From positions 62,001 through 126,000 of the forward strand of contig PLOR01000106.1 in assembly GCA_003142185.1 (NCBI GenBank): a stretch of DNA of 64,000 nucleotides, in the 5' to 3' direction. Source of the DNA: Bryobacterales bacterium. Its GTDB lineage: Bacteria; Acidobacteriota; Terriglobia; Bryobacterales; Bryobacteraceae. The notes under the pieces are model-generated. The model saw only the letters and a program-made list of their open reading frames with translations, was not told where the DNA came from and did no database searches. Shown here one piece after another: positions 53,847 to 62,224 of this stretch. Position numbers and translations under genes: made by a program. The number at the start of each line of letters is the position of its first letter. Position 1 is the stretch's first letter.

Positions 53847-54418
53847 TGACCGGCGAGTGCCTTGACGAATATTCTCGCTTGTTCGACGGTCAGCACCTCG
53901 ATTTGCGGGCGCTCTTGTCTGGGTAGATCGACCGAGTCTGCCGGGTTTGCCAGGATGAAGTTCCAGCGCATAGCCTGCTTCAACGCCGACCGCAAAACCG
54001 CGTGGGTATAACGGATCGAACGCGCCGACAGGTTTCGGACTAGCAGATCTCGGTAGAGCGCCTGAATGTCCAACGATGAAATGGATGCTAACGCCTTCGG
54101 GCCAAGCCGAGGACGCACGTAACGGCGTAGCAGGCCCTCGTAATCCTTGAGGCTCTTCGCGCGCAACCGCGGCTTCGCACAAAGCTCAAGCCAGTAGTCC
54201 AGGTGTTGGTTGAGCGTCTGCTTCGACGAATCGAGCTTTCGCCCGAGGTCTCGCTCACTGAGCATCTTGTTGAGATGAGCTTGCGCATCCCGCAGTCCGC
54301 CGTGGATGGTCTGGTTTAGATACTTTCGCCTCTTGGTTTCGGGGTCGCGGCCGCTGTATACGCGCACCAGCCAAGTACCAGTTTCGCGTCGGATGATCTG
54401 GCCGACTTTTCGTGCCAT
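53703..54418 (-). pseudogene. Tyrosine integrase, C-terminal catalytic part missing
   Basis: Starts at ATG 54418 (GGAGG eight bases before) as MARKVGQIIRRETGTWLVRV, with the SAM-like core-binding domain (LNQHLDYWLELCAKPRLRAK) and the first catalytic arginine in ALTTGMRPSEYLGLTWNDLD. After SVSHTLEWRKGGWQF homology stops at the junction with the ankyrin gene; the H-x-x-R and the nucleophilic tyrosine are absent. The frame runs on to 53336 antisense to the ankyrin gene, but that part is not integrase. A phage-type integrase remnant, fitting the island reading of the region. Confidence 0.85.
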
Positions 54419-55010
54419 AAGGAACACCTCCGCTAGTGCGGGGCGAAACAAACGGCATATCTTGTCACGGCAAAAACATGTTTCGGTGGGGGCTAGATCA
54501 ACCAAAAGCCGGCCGACGTTCTGACGTCACGCGGCATTCCAGCGCTTCAAAACTGCCGTTCCCAGAGAGCGGAAGACATTCGGGAAGCCAGGGAGAGGGC
54601 GACAAGCATGGATAGCGCCGGCAGCCCCGCCGCGAAACGCGTTATGGTTGGGGTTGGCAGACACGAGACAATTCACCTGCAGTCGAGGAGTGCTTCTTGA
54701 TGGCTGAACGGCGGGCGCTGGTGCCAGCAGGCTATTCGAAATTGCTGAGCGACCTGAAGCAGCGTATCCAGACCCGCCCAATTGGCGCACCTGGATTGTG
54801 CGCACGGGGACGCTGTCGGACGCCTGGCCGTGCCCGCTTGATGCCACGCGAGGCGCGAGCGAGCGCTCCGTCATTTGACAGACGCACCGCTCTTTGAAGC
54901 GATTGCGCAGGTACATCCCCGCGGCACCCTCTTTTTAAAGAAAATGCGGCGGCCCGGAGCGGTCTATTTTTTGAGGCAGAAAGCGAGTTATCCTGGTAGA
55001 GGGCTCGACT
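54419..55010. other. Stretch without a supported gene
   Basis: Open frames here (for example leftward 54527-54916) show no likeness or ribosome site. Position next to the integrase start suggests it once held the element's promoter or excisionase. Confidence 0.4.
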
Positions 55011-55262
55011 ATGAGTAACGCCGCTATTCCATCGTACCTGGAGATCATCGATTTCATCGCTGCCGGCACCACGCCGCAAACCATTGTCGACTATCGCCCC
55101 TCGCTCGAAGCCCAGCAGCGCGTTGCCGAATTAATTGAGCGGGAGAAAGAAGGCGGTCTGTCGCCCGAGGAACGATCAGAGCTGGATCATTTCATTGATC
55201 TGGAACACATCCTTCGGATGGCCAAAGGGCGCGCGCGACAGATCCTGATCAGTGGCTCGTGA
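55011..55262 (+). CDS. Small partner protein of an HNH endonuclease
   Basis: An 83-residue acidic protein (MSNAAIPSYLEIIDFIAAGT) with two predicted helices around EAQQRVAELIEREKEGGLSP and ERSELDHFIDLEHILRMAKG. The same layout (about 80 residues directly before an HNH gene) recurs in bacterial genomes; I recall the arrangement but not a name. Its stop overlaps the HNH start by 11 bases, so they are coupled. An antitoxin-like or inhibitory role is possible. Confidence 0.7.
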   Translation: MSNAAIPSYLEIIDFIAAGTTPQTIVDYRPSLEAQQRVAELIEREKEGGLSPEERSELDHFIDLEHILRMAKGRARQILISGS

Positions 55263-55665
55263 TATCGATGAGTCGGCGCGCCTTCTAGTCATAGAACGAG
55301 CCCGTCGACGGTGCGAATACTGCCTGGTGCATGAGGACAACGCCGGCTTTCCTCACCAAATCGATCACATCATTAGCCGCAAGCACGGCGGCTCCTCTGG
55401 TATCGGCAATTTAGCCTACGCCTGCATCCTCTGCAATCGTTACAAAGGTACGGATATCGCGTCGATCGATCATTCCGGCCGTCCGATCCGGCTGTTCGAT
55501 CCCAGGCGGGACTCATGGGACGAACACTTCAAGCTGGACGGCCCGATCATCCAACCCTTAACGCCGGTTGGAGAGGTGACCGCGCGCATGCTGCGGCTGA
55601 ATGCAGCCGAGCGTGTCATTGAGCGCCGCCTGTTCCAGGCACTGGGTTCCTACCGAAAGGTGTGA
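55252..55665 (+). CDS. HNH endonuclease
   Basis: A 137-residue protein starting with GTG. The HNH finger is complete: RRRCEYCLV (C21, C24), QIDHIISRKHGG (H39, H45), N53 in SGIGNLAYAC and CILCNRYKG (C58, C61). The cysteines bind zinc and the histidine activates water for DNA cleavage. The C-terminal 60 residues (RLFDPRRDSWDEHFKLDG) are the usual companion domain of this subgroup. It overlaps the small partner gene. May be a DNA-degrading toxin, a mobile-element nuclease or a restriction factor. Confidence 0.88.
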   Translation: MARDIDESARLLVIERARRRCEYCLVHEDNAGFPHQIDHIISRKHGGSSGIGNLAYACILCNRYKGTDIASIDHSGRPIRLFDPRRDSWDEHFKLDGPIIQPLTPVGEVTARMLRLNAAERVIERRLFQALGSYRKV

Positions 55666-56525
55666 CTCAGCCGCTCAATGGACCGCGGCTCCGCAAAAAT
55701 GGGCGCGATCGAGCCTTTTGGTTCAGCCTCAACCTACCGTAAAGGCTCTGGCGAAGGAGCACATACGCAGCCGTGCGCTTTCTGCCGAGATGAAAGAACT
55801 CGCCCTGTTGCCGCGAGAATCTGCGGGCGCTAGCGAGTCTCTGTCATCCTTGGCGATCAAATGCGAGCCCCGAACAATCTCCGTTTTGCGATGTATCGAC
55901 CGGCATACAGTCAGCACACACTGCCTTTGGCGAAGAACCGGTTTCGTTTCGCGAGTCCAGATTTGGCGGCTGACCACCAGTCAGTGTACGCGAGCCGAGT
56001 CGTGCGGTCTGGTCATGGCCTGGGCACTGATTCGGGTTATCGGTCCAGGAACAGTTGCTGGAGTGTAGCATGCACCAAAATCCGAGGTCTACGTGCCGGA
56101 TATGTGCACGACCACGAGTGCCGCCACATTCGCCACTCGAAGGCCGGAGCCCGCTCAGTCAATCTGGTGTCCCCGACACCTCGGACTGAAGTGTTTGCTC
56201 CTGTGCTGATTATGGCGAACCAGTTTTCAATGACTTGCCGCTCTTTAAGAAATGGCGCAGAGTGGAGGTAGCCTTTGCTGTCGGCACCGAAATCGCGACC
56301 AAGTCAGGTTCCGTCCAGACGGCTTTGCCGCTCGTCATGTCCAGACGGTACATGGTGATCTTCAGGCTGCCGCGATTCGACTTCCACCTGTAAGTAGTGG
56401 TAATTCACTTCCTTACTCTGGAACGGATCGTCCTTTGCGCACTCGACCGGATAAGCGTGCGCTCCGGCGCCGCCGGTCACGAAGTCGACACCGGTTCACG
56501 GTTCGACCGTCCCTCCCCGCTACGA
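55666..56525. other. Long gap with a repeat and a coding-like remnant
   Basis: Holds the right copy of the 24-bp repeat (55962-55985). From 56190 to 56393 one rightward frame is open and protein-like (YGEPVFNDLPLFKKWRRVEV, then FAVGTEIATKSGS) but begins after a stop without a start codon, so it may be a gene tail. Nothing else is supported. Confidence 0.4.
55962..55985 (+). repeat. 24-bp direct repeat, right copy (possible att site)
   Basis: Exact copy of 37326-37349, 1.5 kb beyond the integrase start and 297 bases past the HNH stop. Confidence 0.65.
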
Positions 56526-57575
56526 TCAGGGATGGGTAAACTCGTTGGCGTGGGGTACCAGCTCGAAGTATGTGTCGCTGGGAAGATTGGTGTACCAATG
56601 ACCGGTGAGACGGGCATACCCGAAAACGCCCAGGAACAGCGTGGCGATTCCGGCGGCCACAACCCACGCCGGCACCCGTTTCGCGCGAGGGGTTGAAAGG
56701 AACAGCGCGCCGGCTGCCGGGCAAACGGCAACGCACTCCAGGCAACCTGTGCATTCGGCGGAACGGATCGTGATCAGCCGATCCACCGGCAACACGTTGG
56801 GGCAGGCTTTGGCGCACTTGGCGCAATCAATGCACAGGCTGGGATTGCGCCGGATGCGCAAAGGGCTGGCCAGTGCTGCGACTCCCATCAGCGCGCCGTA
56901 CGGACACAGATAGCGGCACCAGAAGTTCTGGATGAAGATCGAAGCGATCAGCAGGATTGCGGTCACGATGCCGCCGGTCAGGCCCAGGAAGCGGAAGAAG
57001 TTGAGCATCTTCACGTCGTCCACTAACCCGTAAGGTCCGCTGAGAAACGTGCGAATCGCGGGGACCGGCATCGAGCCGACCGCATAGAGAAACAGGCCCA
57101 ATAGGATGTATTTCAGGCCACGCAGGGCGATGTCCGCAGGGCGTGGCAAGCAGAAATTGCGGTCGAAGGCGCGGCGGCCCAGGCGCCACAGGTACTCGGA
57201 AACGGTTCCCACCGGACACAGCCAGCCGCAGAAGCTCTTGCGAAAGATCCACGATGCAGCCAGAAAAGCGATCAGCAGGAACATACCGGCAGGATGGAGT
57301 GCCGGCACACTGCCGGACATCAGCAGGACCTTGAGGTTCATCAGAGAGGCGATCGGCAGCCACCCTTCGACACCGGGCGGACGGACGGCGTACGCAGACC
57401 GGCCGCCGGTTTCGTAGTAGCGGACGAAGAGATAGAACTCGACGCCGATCCAGACATTGAGCGCCAGGAAGGCAAGCTGCAACGCGCGGCGCAACGTTTG
57501 CGAACGGTCCTTGGCAGCGCGCTTCACCAGCTTCTTCCGGATCTTGATCGGCGGCGGTGCGGCAGTGGCAGCCAT
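56526..57575 (-). CDS. NapH/NosR-like membrane protein with two 4Fe-4S ferredoxin sites
   Basis: A 349-residue protein with five or six membrane helices. Two CxxxCP motifs in membrane loops (SFCGWLCPVG and NFWCRYLCPYG) and two ferredoxin clusters (CIDCAKCAKACP and CTGCLECVAVCP) follow the NapH/NosR/CcoG plan. Such proteins pass electrons from quinol toward periplasmic reductases. It is the last gene of the Crp/Fnr - RIC - ferredoxin unit, with a 15-base gap to the RIC gene, so a role in electron supply to Fe-S repair or NO handling is likely but not shown. Confidence 0.87.
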   Translation of the reverse strand: MAATAAPPPIKIRKKLVKRAAKDRSQTLRRALQLAFLALNVWIGVEFYLFVRYYETGGRSAYAVRPPGVEGWLPIASLMNLKVLLMSGSVPALHPAGMFLLIAFLAASWIFRKSFCGWLCPVGTVSEYLWRLGRRAFDRNFCLPRPADIALRGLKYILLGLFLYAVGSMPVPAIRTFLSGPYGLVDDVKMLNFFRFLGLTGGIVTAILLIASIFIQNFWCRYLCPYGALMGVAALASPLRIRRNPSLCIDCAKCAKACPNVLPVDRLITIRSAECTGCLECVAVCPAAGALFLSTPRAKRVPAWVVAAGIATLFLGVFGYARLTGHWYTNLPSDTYFELVPHANEFTHP

Positions 57576-57590
57576 GGGCGCCCCTTACTC

Positions 57591-58316
57591 TCAGTGCGAA
57601 CGTTCCATCTCGATCGCCCGCGGGAAGAGAACGTTGTTTTCCAGATGGATGTGCTGGTGCAAGTCGGCTTCGAATGCCGCCAGCGCTCTATAAAGCGTTT
57701 GGAAGCTGATGCAGGCATCAGGCGGCGCGGCATATCCGTTGCTGATCTGGCGCATGTTGCGTAGCGCGCTGCCGGCCCCATCGTGCTCGTTCATCATCAT
57801 CGCGACCGGATTGCGCACGCTGCCGAAGGGAGGCGGCAGCACAGGCTCTTTCGCTACCACGGCCTCTTCCATGCGTAGGATGTACGGGAACAGAACCATC
57901 TCCTCCTTCATCAGATGAGTAGTCAACTCTTCGGCGAGCCCGCTGAAAACCTCGCGCAGGTGCGGCAACTCGGGATGATTCCCGCCGTGCACCGAGCACA
58001 CCTTGTCAAACAGCGGGCCCAGCCTGGCGATTTCCTCGCGCGTATAAACGTGGTGCGTGCCCTGGATGTGCGCCAGCAGCTCGGAAAGAGGCTCGGCTTG
58101 CCAGTTTCGGGCTGGCGGGGCAGCGGACGCGAGACGGCTCGCCTCCGCGAGTGAATCCGCTACCTGGTTGACGGATGCATGAGCCGCCTGGCACGCCTGT
58201 TCCAAAGTTTGACCACCGCCGCAACAGTAGTCTATGCCCAGCTTTTCAAACACGCGGGTTGCGCCCAGGTTCCCCAGCGCCAGTTCGCCTACCGTCTTTT
58301 CCGTCATAACACTCAT
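57591..58316 (-). CDS. RIC-family di-iron protein for Fe-S cluster repair
   Basis: A 241-residue protein. The N-terminal ScdA domain (GELALGNLGATRVFEKLGID, YCCGGGQTLEQAC) is followed by a hemerythrin-like di-iron domain with metal ligands in HHVYTREEIARL, HGGNHPELPHLR, HLMKEEMVLFPY, NEHDGAGS and HIHLENNVLFPRA. YtfE/ScdA proteins repair clusters damaged by nitric oxide or peroxide. ATG 58316 has GAGGAG seven bases upstream. A TGAC-N4-GTCA site lies 53 bases upstream, so a Crp/Fnr-type regulator, presumably the one encoded next door, should control it. Confidence 0.92.
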   Translation of the reverse strand: MSVMTEKTVGELALGNLGATRVFEKLGIDYCCGGGQTLEQACQAAHASVNQVADSLAEASRLASAAPPARNWQAEPLSELLAHIQGTHHVYTREEIARLGPLFDKVCSVHGGNHPELPHLREVFSGLAEELTTHLMKEEMVLFPYILRMEEAVVAKEPVLPPPFGSVRNPVAMMMNEHDGAGSALRNMRQISNGYAAPPDACISFQTLYRALAAFEADLHQHIHLENNVLFPRAIEMERSH

Positions 58317-58368
58317 CGTTATTCTCCTCGATGTATCGAGCGTACTCCGCGTGGGCATGCCGCGCCTA

Positions 58369-58380
58369 TGACTTTTGTCA
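58369..58380 (-). promoter_or_regulatory. Crp/Fnr-type binding site before the RIC gene
   Basis: TGACAAAAGTCA, a perfect TGAC-N4-GTCA dyad, matches the FNR/DNR half-site pattern apart from the outermost bases. Centred about 58 bases before the start codon, compatible with activation from about -41 of a start site near 58333. Confidence 0.6.
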
Positions 58381-58422
58381 CAGGGAGATGCAAACTCCGG
58401 CGGGGTCGCGATGGGGCGCAGC

Positions 58423-59166
58423 CTATTCGGCGGGGTCGAGTTCGGCTTCGAAAGCCTTCAGATCGAGGATTACGGCGCGCCGGCCTTCCAGCTTGAGAAG
58501 TCCTTCCGCCTGCAAGCGGGACAGATTGCGCGAAACCAGCTCACGGACGGTCCCAAGTTGCGCGGCCAGTTCCTGGTTAGTGCCAGGCAGCGAGAATTCC
58601 ATGCCCGCCGCCGACGCCTTTCCTTCGCGCTGAGCAAGATGTAACAGAAACGACGCCAGACGATGGCGCACAGTGGCGAACGACAGCTCTTCGATAATCC
58701 CCACTAGCCGCCGCAGGCGCGCGCCGACCACCCGAAGCACCTTGAGGGCGACGTCGGGGTGCGACAAACAAAGAGCCTGGAAATCCTGCTTCCCGACAAA
58801 GAGCAGCGTGGCGTGATCCACGGCGGCTCCGGAGGCCGGATAATTGCCACCATCGAAAACCGGCACCTCGGCGACGGAACTGCCCGGACCATCGATGCTG
58901 AGCACCTGCTCGCGGCCGCCGGACGAGCTCTTGAAGATGCGGATGTTTCCGCGTTCGATCACGTATAGTCCCGCGCACGGCTCTCCCTCGCCGAAAACCA
59001 TTTCTCCGGGAGCGAACTGGCGCGGCACGGCGCGTTCGGCCAGGAATTGCAGTTCCGGATCCGTCAGGCCGGAGAAGATGGCGACCTTCGCCAGCGTCCG
59101 CCGATAGTCCGCGCGCGATTCTGCCACGGAGCTTATTGTAGCGAACGCATCGGCGAATGCTGCCAT
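58423..59166 (-). CDS. Crp/Fnr-family regulator
   Basis: A 247-residue protein: a cyclic-nucleotide-type beta-barrel (about 30-145; FAPGEMVFGEGEPCAGLYVI), a dimer helix and a winged helix (LPGTNQELAAQLGTVRELVS, RNLSRLQAEGLLKLEG). It lacks the N-terminal cysteine set of an Fe-S FNR, so it is closer to DNR/NnrR-type heme or nitric-oxide sensors. It is followed by the RIC gene with the dyad between them, hence likely its regulator. A GTG 14 codons in is an alternative start. Confidence 0.9.
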   Translation of the reverse strand: MAAFADAFATISSVAESRADYRRTLAKVAIFSGLTDPELQFLAERAVPRQFAPGEMVFGEGEPCAGLYVIERGNIRIFKSSSGGREQVLSIDGPGSSVAEVPVFDGGNYPASGAAVDHATLLFVGKQDFQALCLSHPDVALKVLRVVGARLRRLVGIIEELSFATVRHRLASFLLHLAQREGKASAAGMEFSLPGTNQELAAQLGTVRELVSRNLSRLQAEGLLKLEGRRAVILDLKAFEAELDPAE

Positions 59167-59300
59167 TCGGGCCGGTGGCTCCTAATCCTGGGTCATCCTG
59201 GCGCGGCCTCTGAATGGATGGCGCAGGCGCAGGACGGGTTCGCGCGCGCCCTGTTTTCATTCGGTGTCCCGAATCGGTGGCGTGTCGCATCTCGAAATAG

Positions 59301-59313
59301 ATCGTGATACGAT
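59301..59313. promoter_or_regulatory. ATCGT-GAT-ACGAT dyad at the MarR start
   Basis: A perfect 5+5 inverted repeat ending six bases before the GTG start of the MarR gene and overlapping a TATATT run. Typical of autoregulated MarR operators. Confidence 0.45.
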
Positions 59314-59319
59314 ATATTC

Positions 59320-59760
59320 GTGAATGCAGACAGCGATCTAACCATTGATCGATATCGGGATCTGGCCGAATTCCGCAGGCAGATCCGGCAGTTTCTCCAT
59401 TTCAGCGAACTGACAGCGAAGGAACACGGCATTGAGGCGCAGCAACATCAATTACTGCTGGCCGTGCACGGTCTGCCGGACGGAACAAACCCGACAATTC
59501 GGGAGATTGCCTCGAGACTGTTCATTCAACATCACAGTGCAGTGGAACTGGTCGACCGGCTGGAGGTTACGGGAACGGTCGTCAGGCATCCGGGAAGCCA
59601 GGATAAACGCGAAGTGTGGGTGCGGCTGACGCCGGCTGGCCGCGCGATCCTGCGTAGGCTCGCATTGGCCCACCGCACCGAACTGGAACGGTCTGGTCCC
59701 GAGTTGGCGCAGGCGCTGAACTCGGTGCTGCGTCACAGCAGAAGGGTGGCGGCATCATGA
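59320..59760 (+). CDS. MarR-family repressor
   Basis: A 146-residue protein with the winged helix-turn-helix at about 55-105: TIREIASRLFIQHHSAVELV (recognition helices) and DKREVWVRLTPAGRAIL (wing and dimer helix). The start is GTG at 59320; no ribosome site is clear, and the dyad ends six bases before, so a leaderless transcript is possible. The stop overlaps the channel gene (ATGA), so repressor and transporter are co-expressed. The inducing ligand is unknown. Confidence 0.87.
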   Translation: MNADSDLTIDRYRDLAEFRRQIRQFLHFSELTAKEHGIEAQQHQLLLAVHGLPDGTNPTIREIASRLFIQHHSAVELVDRLEVTGTVVRHPGSQDKREVWVRLTPAGRAILRRLALAHRTELERSGPELAQALNSVLRHSRRVAAS

Positions 59761-61577
59761 GCAACCCCGGCGTCAGAGAGAAAGGCTCCAGCGCCTATTC
59801 TCAGGAATTAGGCGATTTCACGACCACGGCGCGCGTGATTCCGCTTTCAGCGGCAGCGATCGGGATCGGCATTTTGAGCACGTTTGTCGCATGGGCGTTG
59901 CTTCGACTGATTGCCTTTTTCACGAATGCTTTCTATTACGGGCGGGTGAGCACGGTCTTCCGTTCTCCCGCTGGCAACCACCTCGGCTGGTTCGCGGTGT
60001 TGATCCCAGTGGCGGGCGGTCTCGTCATCGGTCTCATGGCGCGATACGGTTCGGAGCGTATTCGCGGGCACGGCATTCCGGAAGCGCTCGAATCGATTCT
60101 GATCAACGGCAGTAAAGTGCAGCCACGGCTCGCGATTCTGAAGCCTGTTTCGGCCGCAATTTCGATCGGCTCGGGCGGTCCCTTCGGCGCCGAGGGTCCG
60201 ATCATCATGACCGGCGGCGCTCTGGGAAGCGTCATCTCGCAACTGTTTCACCTCACTGCGGCCGAGCGGAAGACGCTGCTGGTTGCGGGCGCGGCCGCGG
60301 GAATGTCCGCCACATTCGCGACACCCATCGCGGCCGTGCTGCTGGCGGTTGAGTTACTGCTATTCGAATGGAAACCGCGGAGCGCGATTCCGGTGGCGCT
60401 AGCGAGCGCGACAGCGGGCGCGGCGCGACGCTACGTTCTCGGCCTGGGCCCGCTCTTTCCTGTGCCGCACCACGCCATCTTCATCGGTCCGCAGGGCCTT
60501 CTGGGATGTGTCCTCGCCGGCCTGCTGGCGGGTGGCCTCTCAGCGCTCCTGACGATCGGCGTCTACGCCGCCGAGGACTCGTTCAAGAAGCTGCCGATCC
60601 ACTGGATGTGGTGGCCCGCGATCGGCGGCCTCGCGGTCGGATTGGGCGGGATGATCTTCCCGCAGGCGCTGGGCGTTGGATACGACACGATCCAATCTCT
60701 GCTGCAAGGCGACGTGCCGCGCGAGGTGATTGCCGGCGTACTGCTGGTCAAATCGGCAATCTGGGTGATCTCGTTGGGCTCGGGAACTTCCGGTGGCGTG
60801 TTGGCGCCCCTGCTGATGATGGGTGCGGCGTTGGGAGGCGTTGAGGCGATGTTCCTGCCCAACGAAGGCGCCGGCTTCTGGCCGCTGATCGGCATGGGAG
60901 CGATTCTGGGCGGTACGATGAGGGCGCCGTTCACGGCGATACTGTTTGCGCTGGAACTAACCCATGACGTCAATGTTCTGCTCCCATTGCTGGTAGCCGC
61001 AATGCTGGCGCATGGCACCACCGTGCTGCTGCTGAAACGCTCCATCCTGACGGAGAAGGTCGCGCGGCGAGGCTTCCACCTGACACGCGAATATGCGACC
61101 GATCCGCTCGAGGTCCTGTTAGTGCGAGAGGCCATGCGAACGAAGCTTGCCGCGCTTCCAGCCGAAGCGACGATCGAGGATCTGCGCCACATCCTGGTTC
61201 GCGCGCCGGCGCACCGCCGCCAGCATCTCTATCCCGTGGTGGATCGGGAACGAAGGGTGAAGGGTGTGATTACGCGCAACGAACTGCGCAAGCTGACCGA
61301 ATCGCCCACGGCGGAGGCGTCGCTAGCCGATGTGCTGAGAGAACCCGTGGTGGCTTATCCCGATCAGTCGCTGCGTACCGCCGTGTTGCGTATGGCCGAA
61401 ACCGGTCTCACCGGGTTTCCCGTAGTCGACCGTGATAACTGGCAACTTCTCGGGATGATTTCGCTTGATGACCTGCTGCTCGCCAGAGTTCGGAACCTGC
61501 ACGAGGAACACCGACGCGAACGAGTGTTGCGACTGCGCTTGCCATTTGGAGGCCGCACCAAGGTGACCAGGAACTAG
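59757..61577 (+). CDS. ClC-type chloride channel/transporter with CBS pair
   Basis: A 606-residue protein with about ten ClC helices and two C-terminal CBS domains (about 455-590). Selectivity motifs are GSGGPFGAEGP (138-148; glutamate E146 is the gating residue), the GTSGGVLAP block (about 343-351) and the GGTMRAPFT segment. ClC proteins carry chloride, nitrate or fluoride; the residue set alone does not tell. CBS domains suggest nucleotide control. Coupled to the MarR repressor by ATGA. Ends 66 bases before the stop of the convergent hemerythrin-like gene. Confidence 0.92.
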   Translation: MSNPGVREKGSSAYSQELGDFTTTARVIPLSAAAIGIGILSTFVAWALLRLIAFFTNAFYYGRVSTVFRSPAGNHLGWFAVLIPVAGGLVIGLMARYGSERIRGHGIPEALESILINGSKVQPRLAILKPVSAAISIGSGGPFGAEGPIIMTGGALGSVISQLFHLTAAERKTLLVAGAAAGMSATFATPIAAVLLAVELLLFEWKPRSAIPVALASATAGAARRYVLGLGPLFPVPHHAIFIGPQGLLGCVLAGLLAGGLSALLTIGVYAAEDSFKKLPIHWMWWPAIGGLAVGLGGMIFPQALGVGYDTIQSLLQGDVPREVIAGVLLVKSAIWVISLGSGTSGGVLAPLLMMGAALGGVEAMFLPNEGAGFWPLIGMGAILGGTMRAPFTAILFALELTHDVNVLLPLLVAAMLAHGTTVLLLKRSILTEKVARRGFHLTREYATDPLEVLLVREAMRTKLAALPAEATIEDLRHILVRAPAHRRQHLYPVVDRERRVKGVITRNELRKLTESPTAEASLADVLREPVVAYPDQSLRTAVLRMAETGLTGFPVVDRDNWQLLGMISLDDLLLARVRNLHEEHRRERVLRLRLPFGGRTKVTRN

Positions 61578-61643
61578 GATGCCGTCAGCCTCGCGACATG
61601 CCGCACAGCACTGCTGCCCCGTCACCATCATGGCCAGAGACGA

Positions 61644-61961
61644 TCACAGCAACAAGCTCGCCGGCCCAGTGCGGCGTTCAGCGCCGAACAACCGCAGGTC
61701 ATTGAGCCAGCGAGATTCGGGAGTCAGTGGCGGATCTGACAGGAGGTCCCCAACGTATTGCTCCACTTCGCGAACCTCGTCGTGCTGGTGGTCCATTTCG
61801 GTCAGCAGATCCGGAAACGCGAGTCGTAAGCTCGGGTAGAAGACGACCTCTTCTTTCTCGAAATGGATCGAGGACAGGCGCCGAATGTCTCGGACGGCTG
61901 CCTGTGCCTCCGCAATCAGTGCAGGACCGAGTTGCTGCAAAGCTGCGAGGAGGTGAACCAT
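61644..61961 (-). CDS. Hemerythrin HHE-like protein, probably truncated
   Basis: A 105-residue protein with the central part of an HHE domain: SIHFEKEEVVFYPSLR (H33, E37) and LLTEMDHQHDEVREVEQYV (H58, H60). In complete domains a first iron-binding histidine lies in an N-terminal helix; here that helix (VHLLAALQQLGPALIAE) has only H3, and the in-frame stop just upstream blocks extension. Another frame upstream reads GHDLALA, so a frameshift may have removed the first helix. Role may be oxygen or NO sensing, in line with neighbours. Confidence 0.55.
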   Translation of the reverse strand: MVHLLAALQQLGPALIAEAQAAVRDIRRLSSIHFEKEEVVFYPSLRLAFPDLLTEMDHQHDEVREVEQYVGDLLSDPPLTPESRWLNDLRLFGAERRTGPASLLL

Positions 61962-62224
61962 GCCAAGGCGAGGTCATGACCTGGAATATGCAATGCCGCC
62001 GCCCAGACAACCGCAACGCCTGCCGCCGCGTCCCTATCACCACTGGCTGCGCTGTTCGGACTACAGAAACCCGCTAAACTCAGACAGAATGACAAGCCAG
62101 CAATTGACTGAGAAGGTCGCACCCAAGACTGAATTGGGGAAAGCTGACGTCGAAGTCGCGGTGGGCAACACTCTAGAGCCGATCCCGGAGGCTTTTCGAT
62201 CCAATGAACGGGTAACTGATTCCC

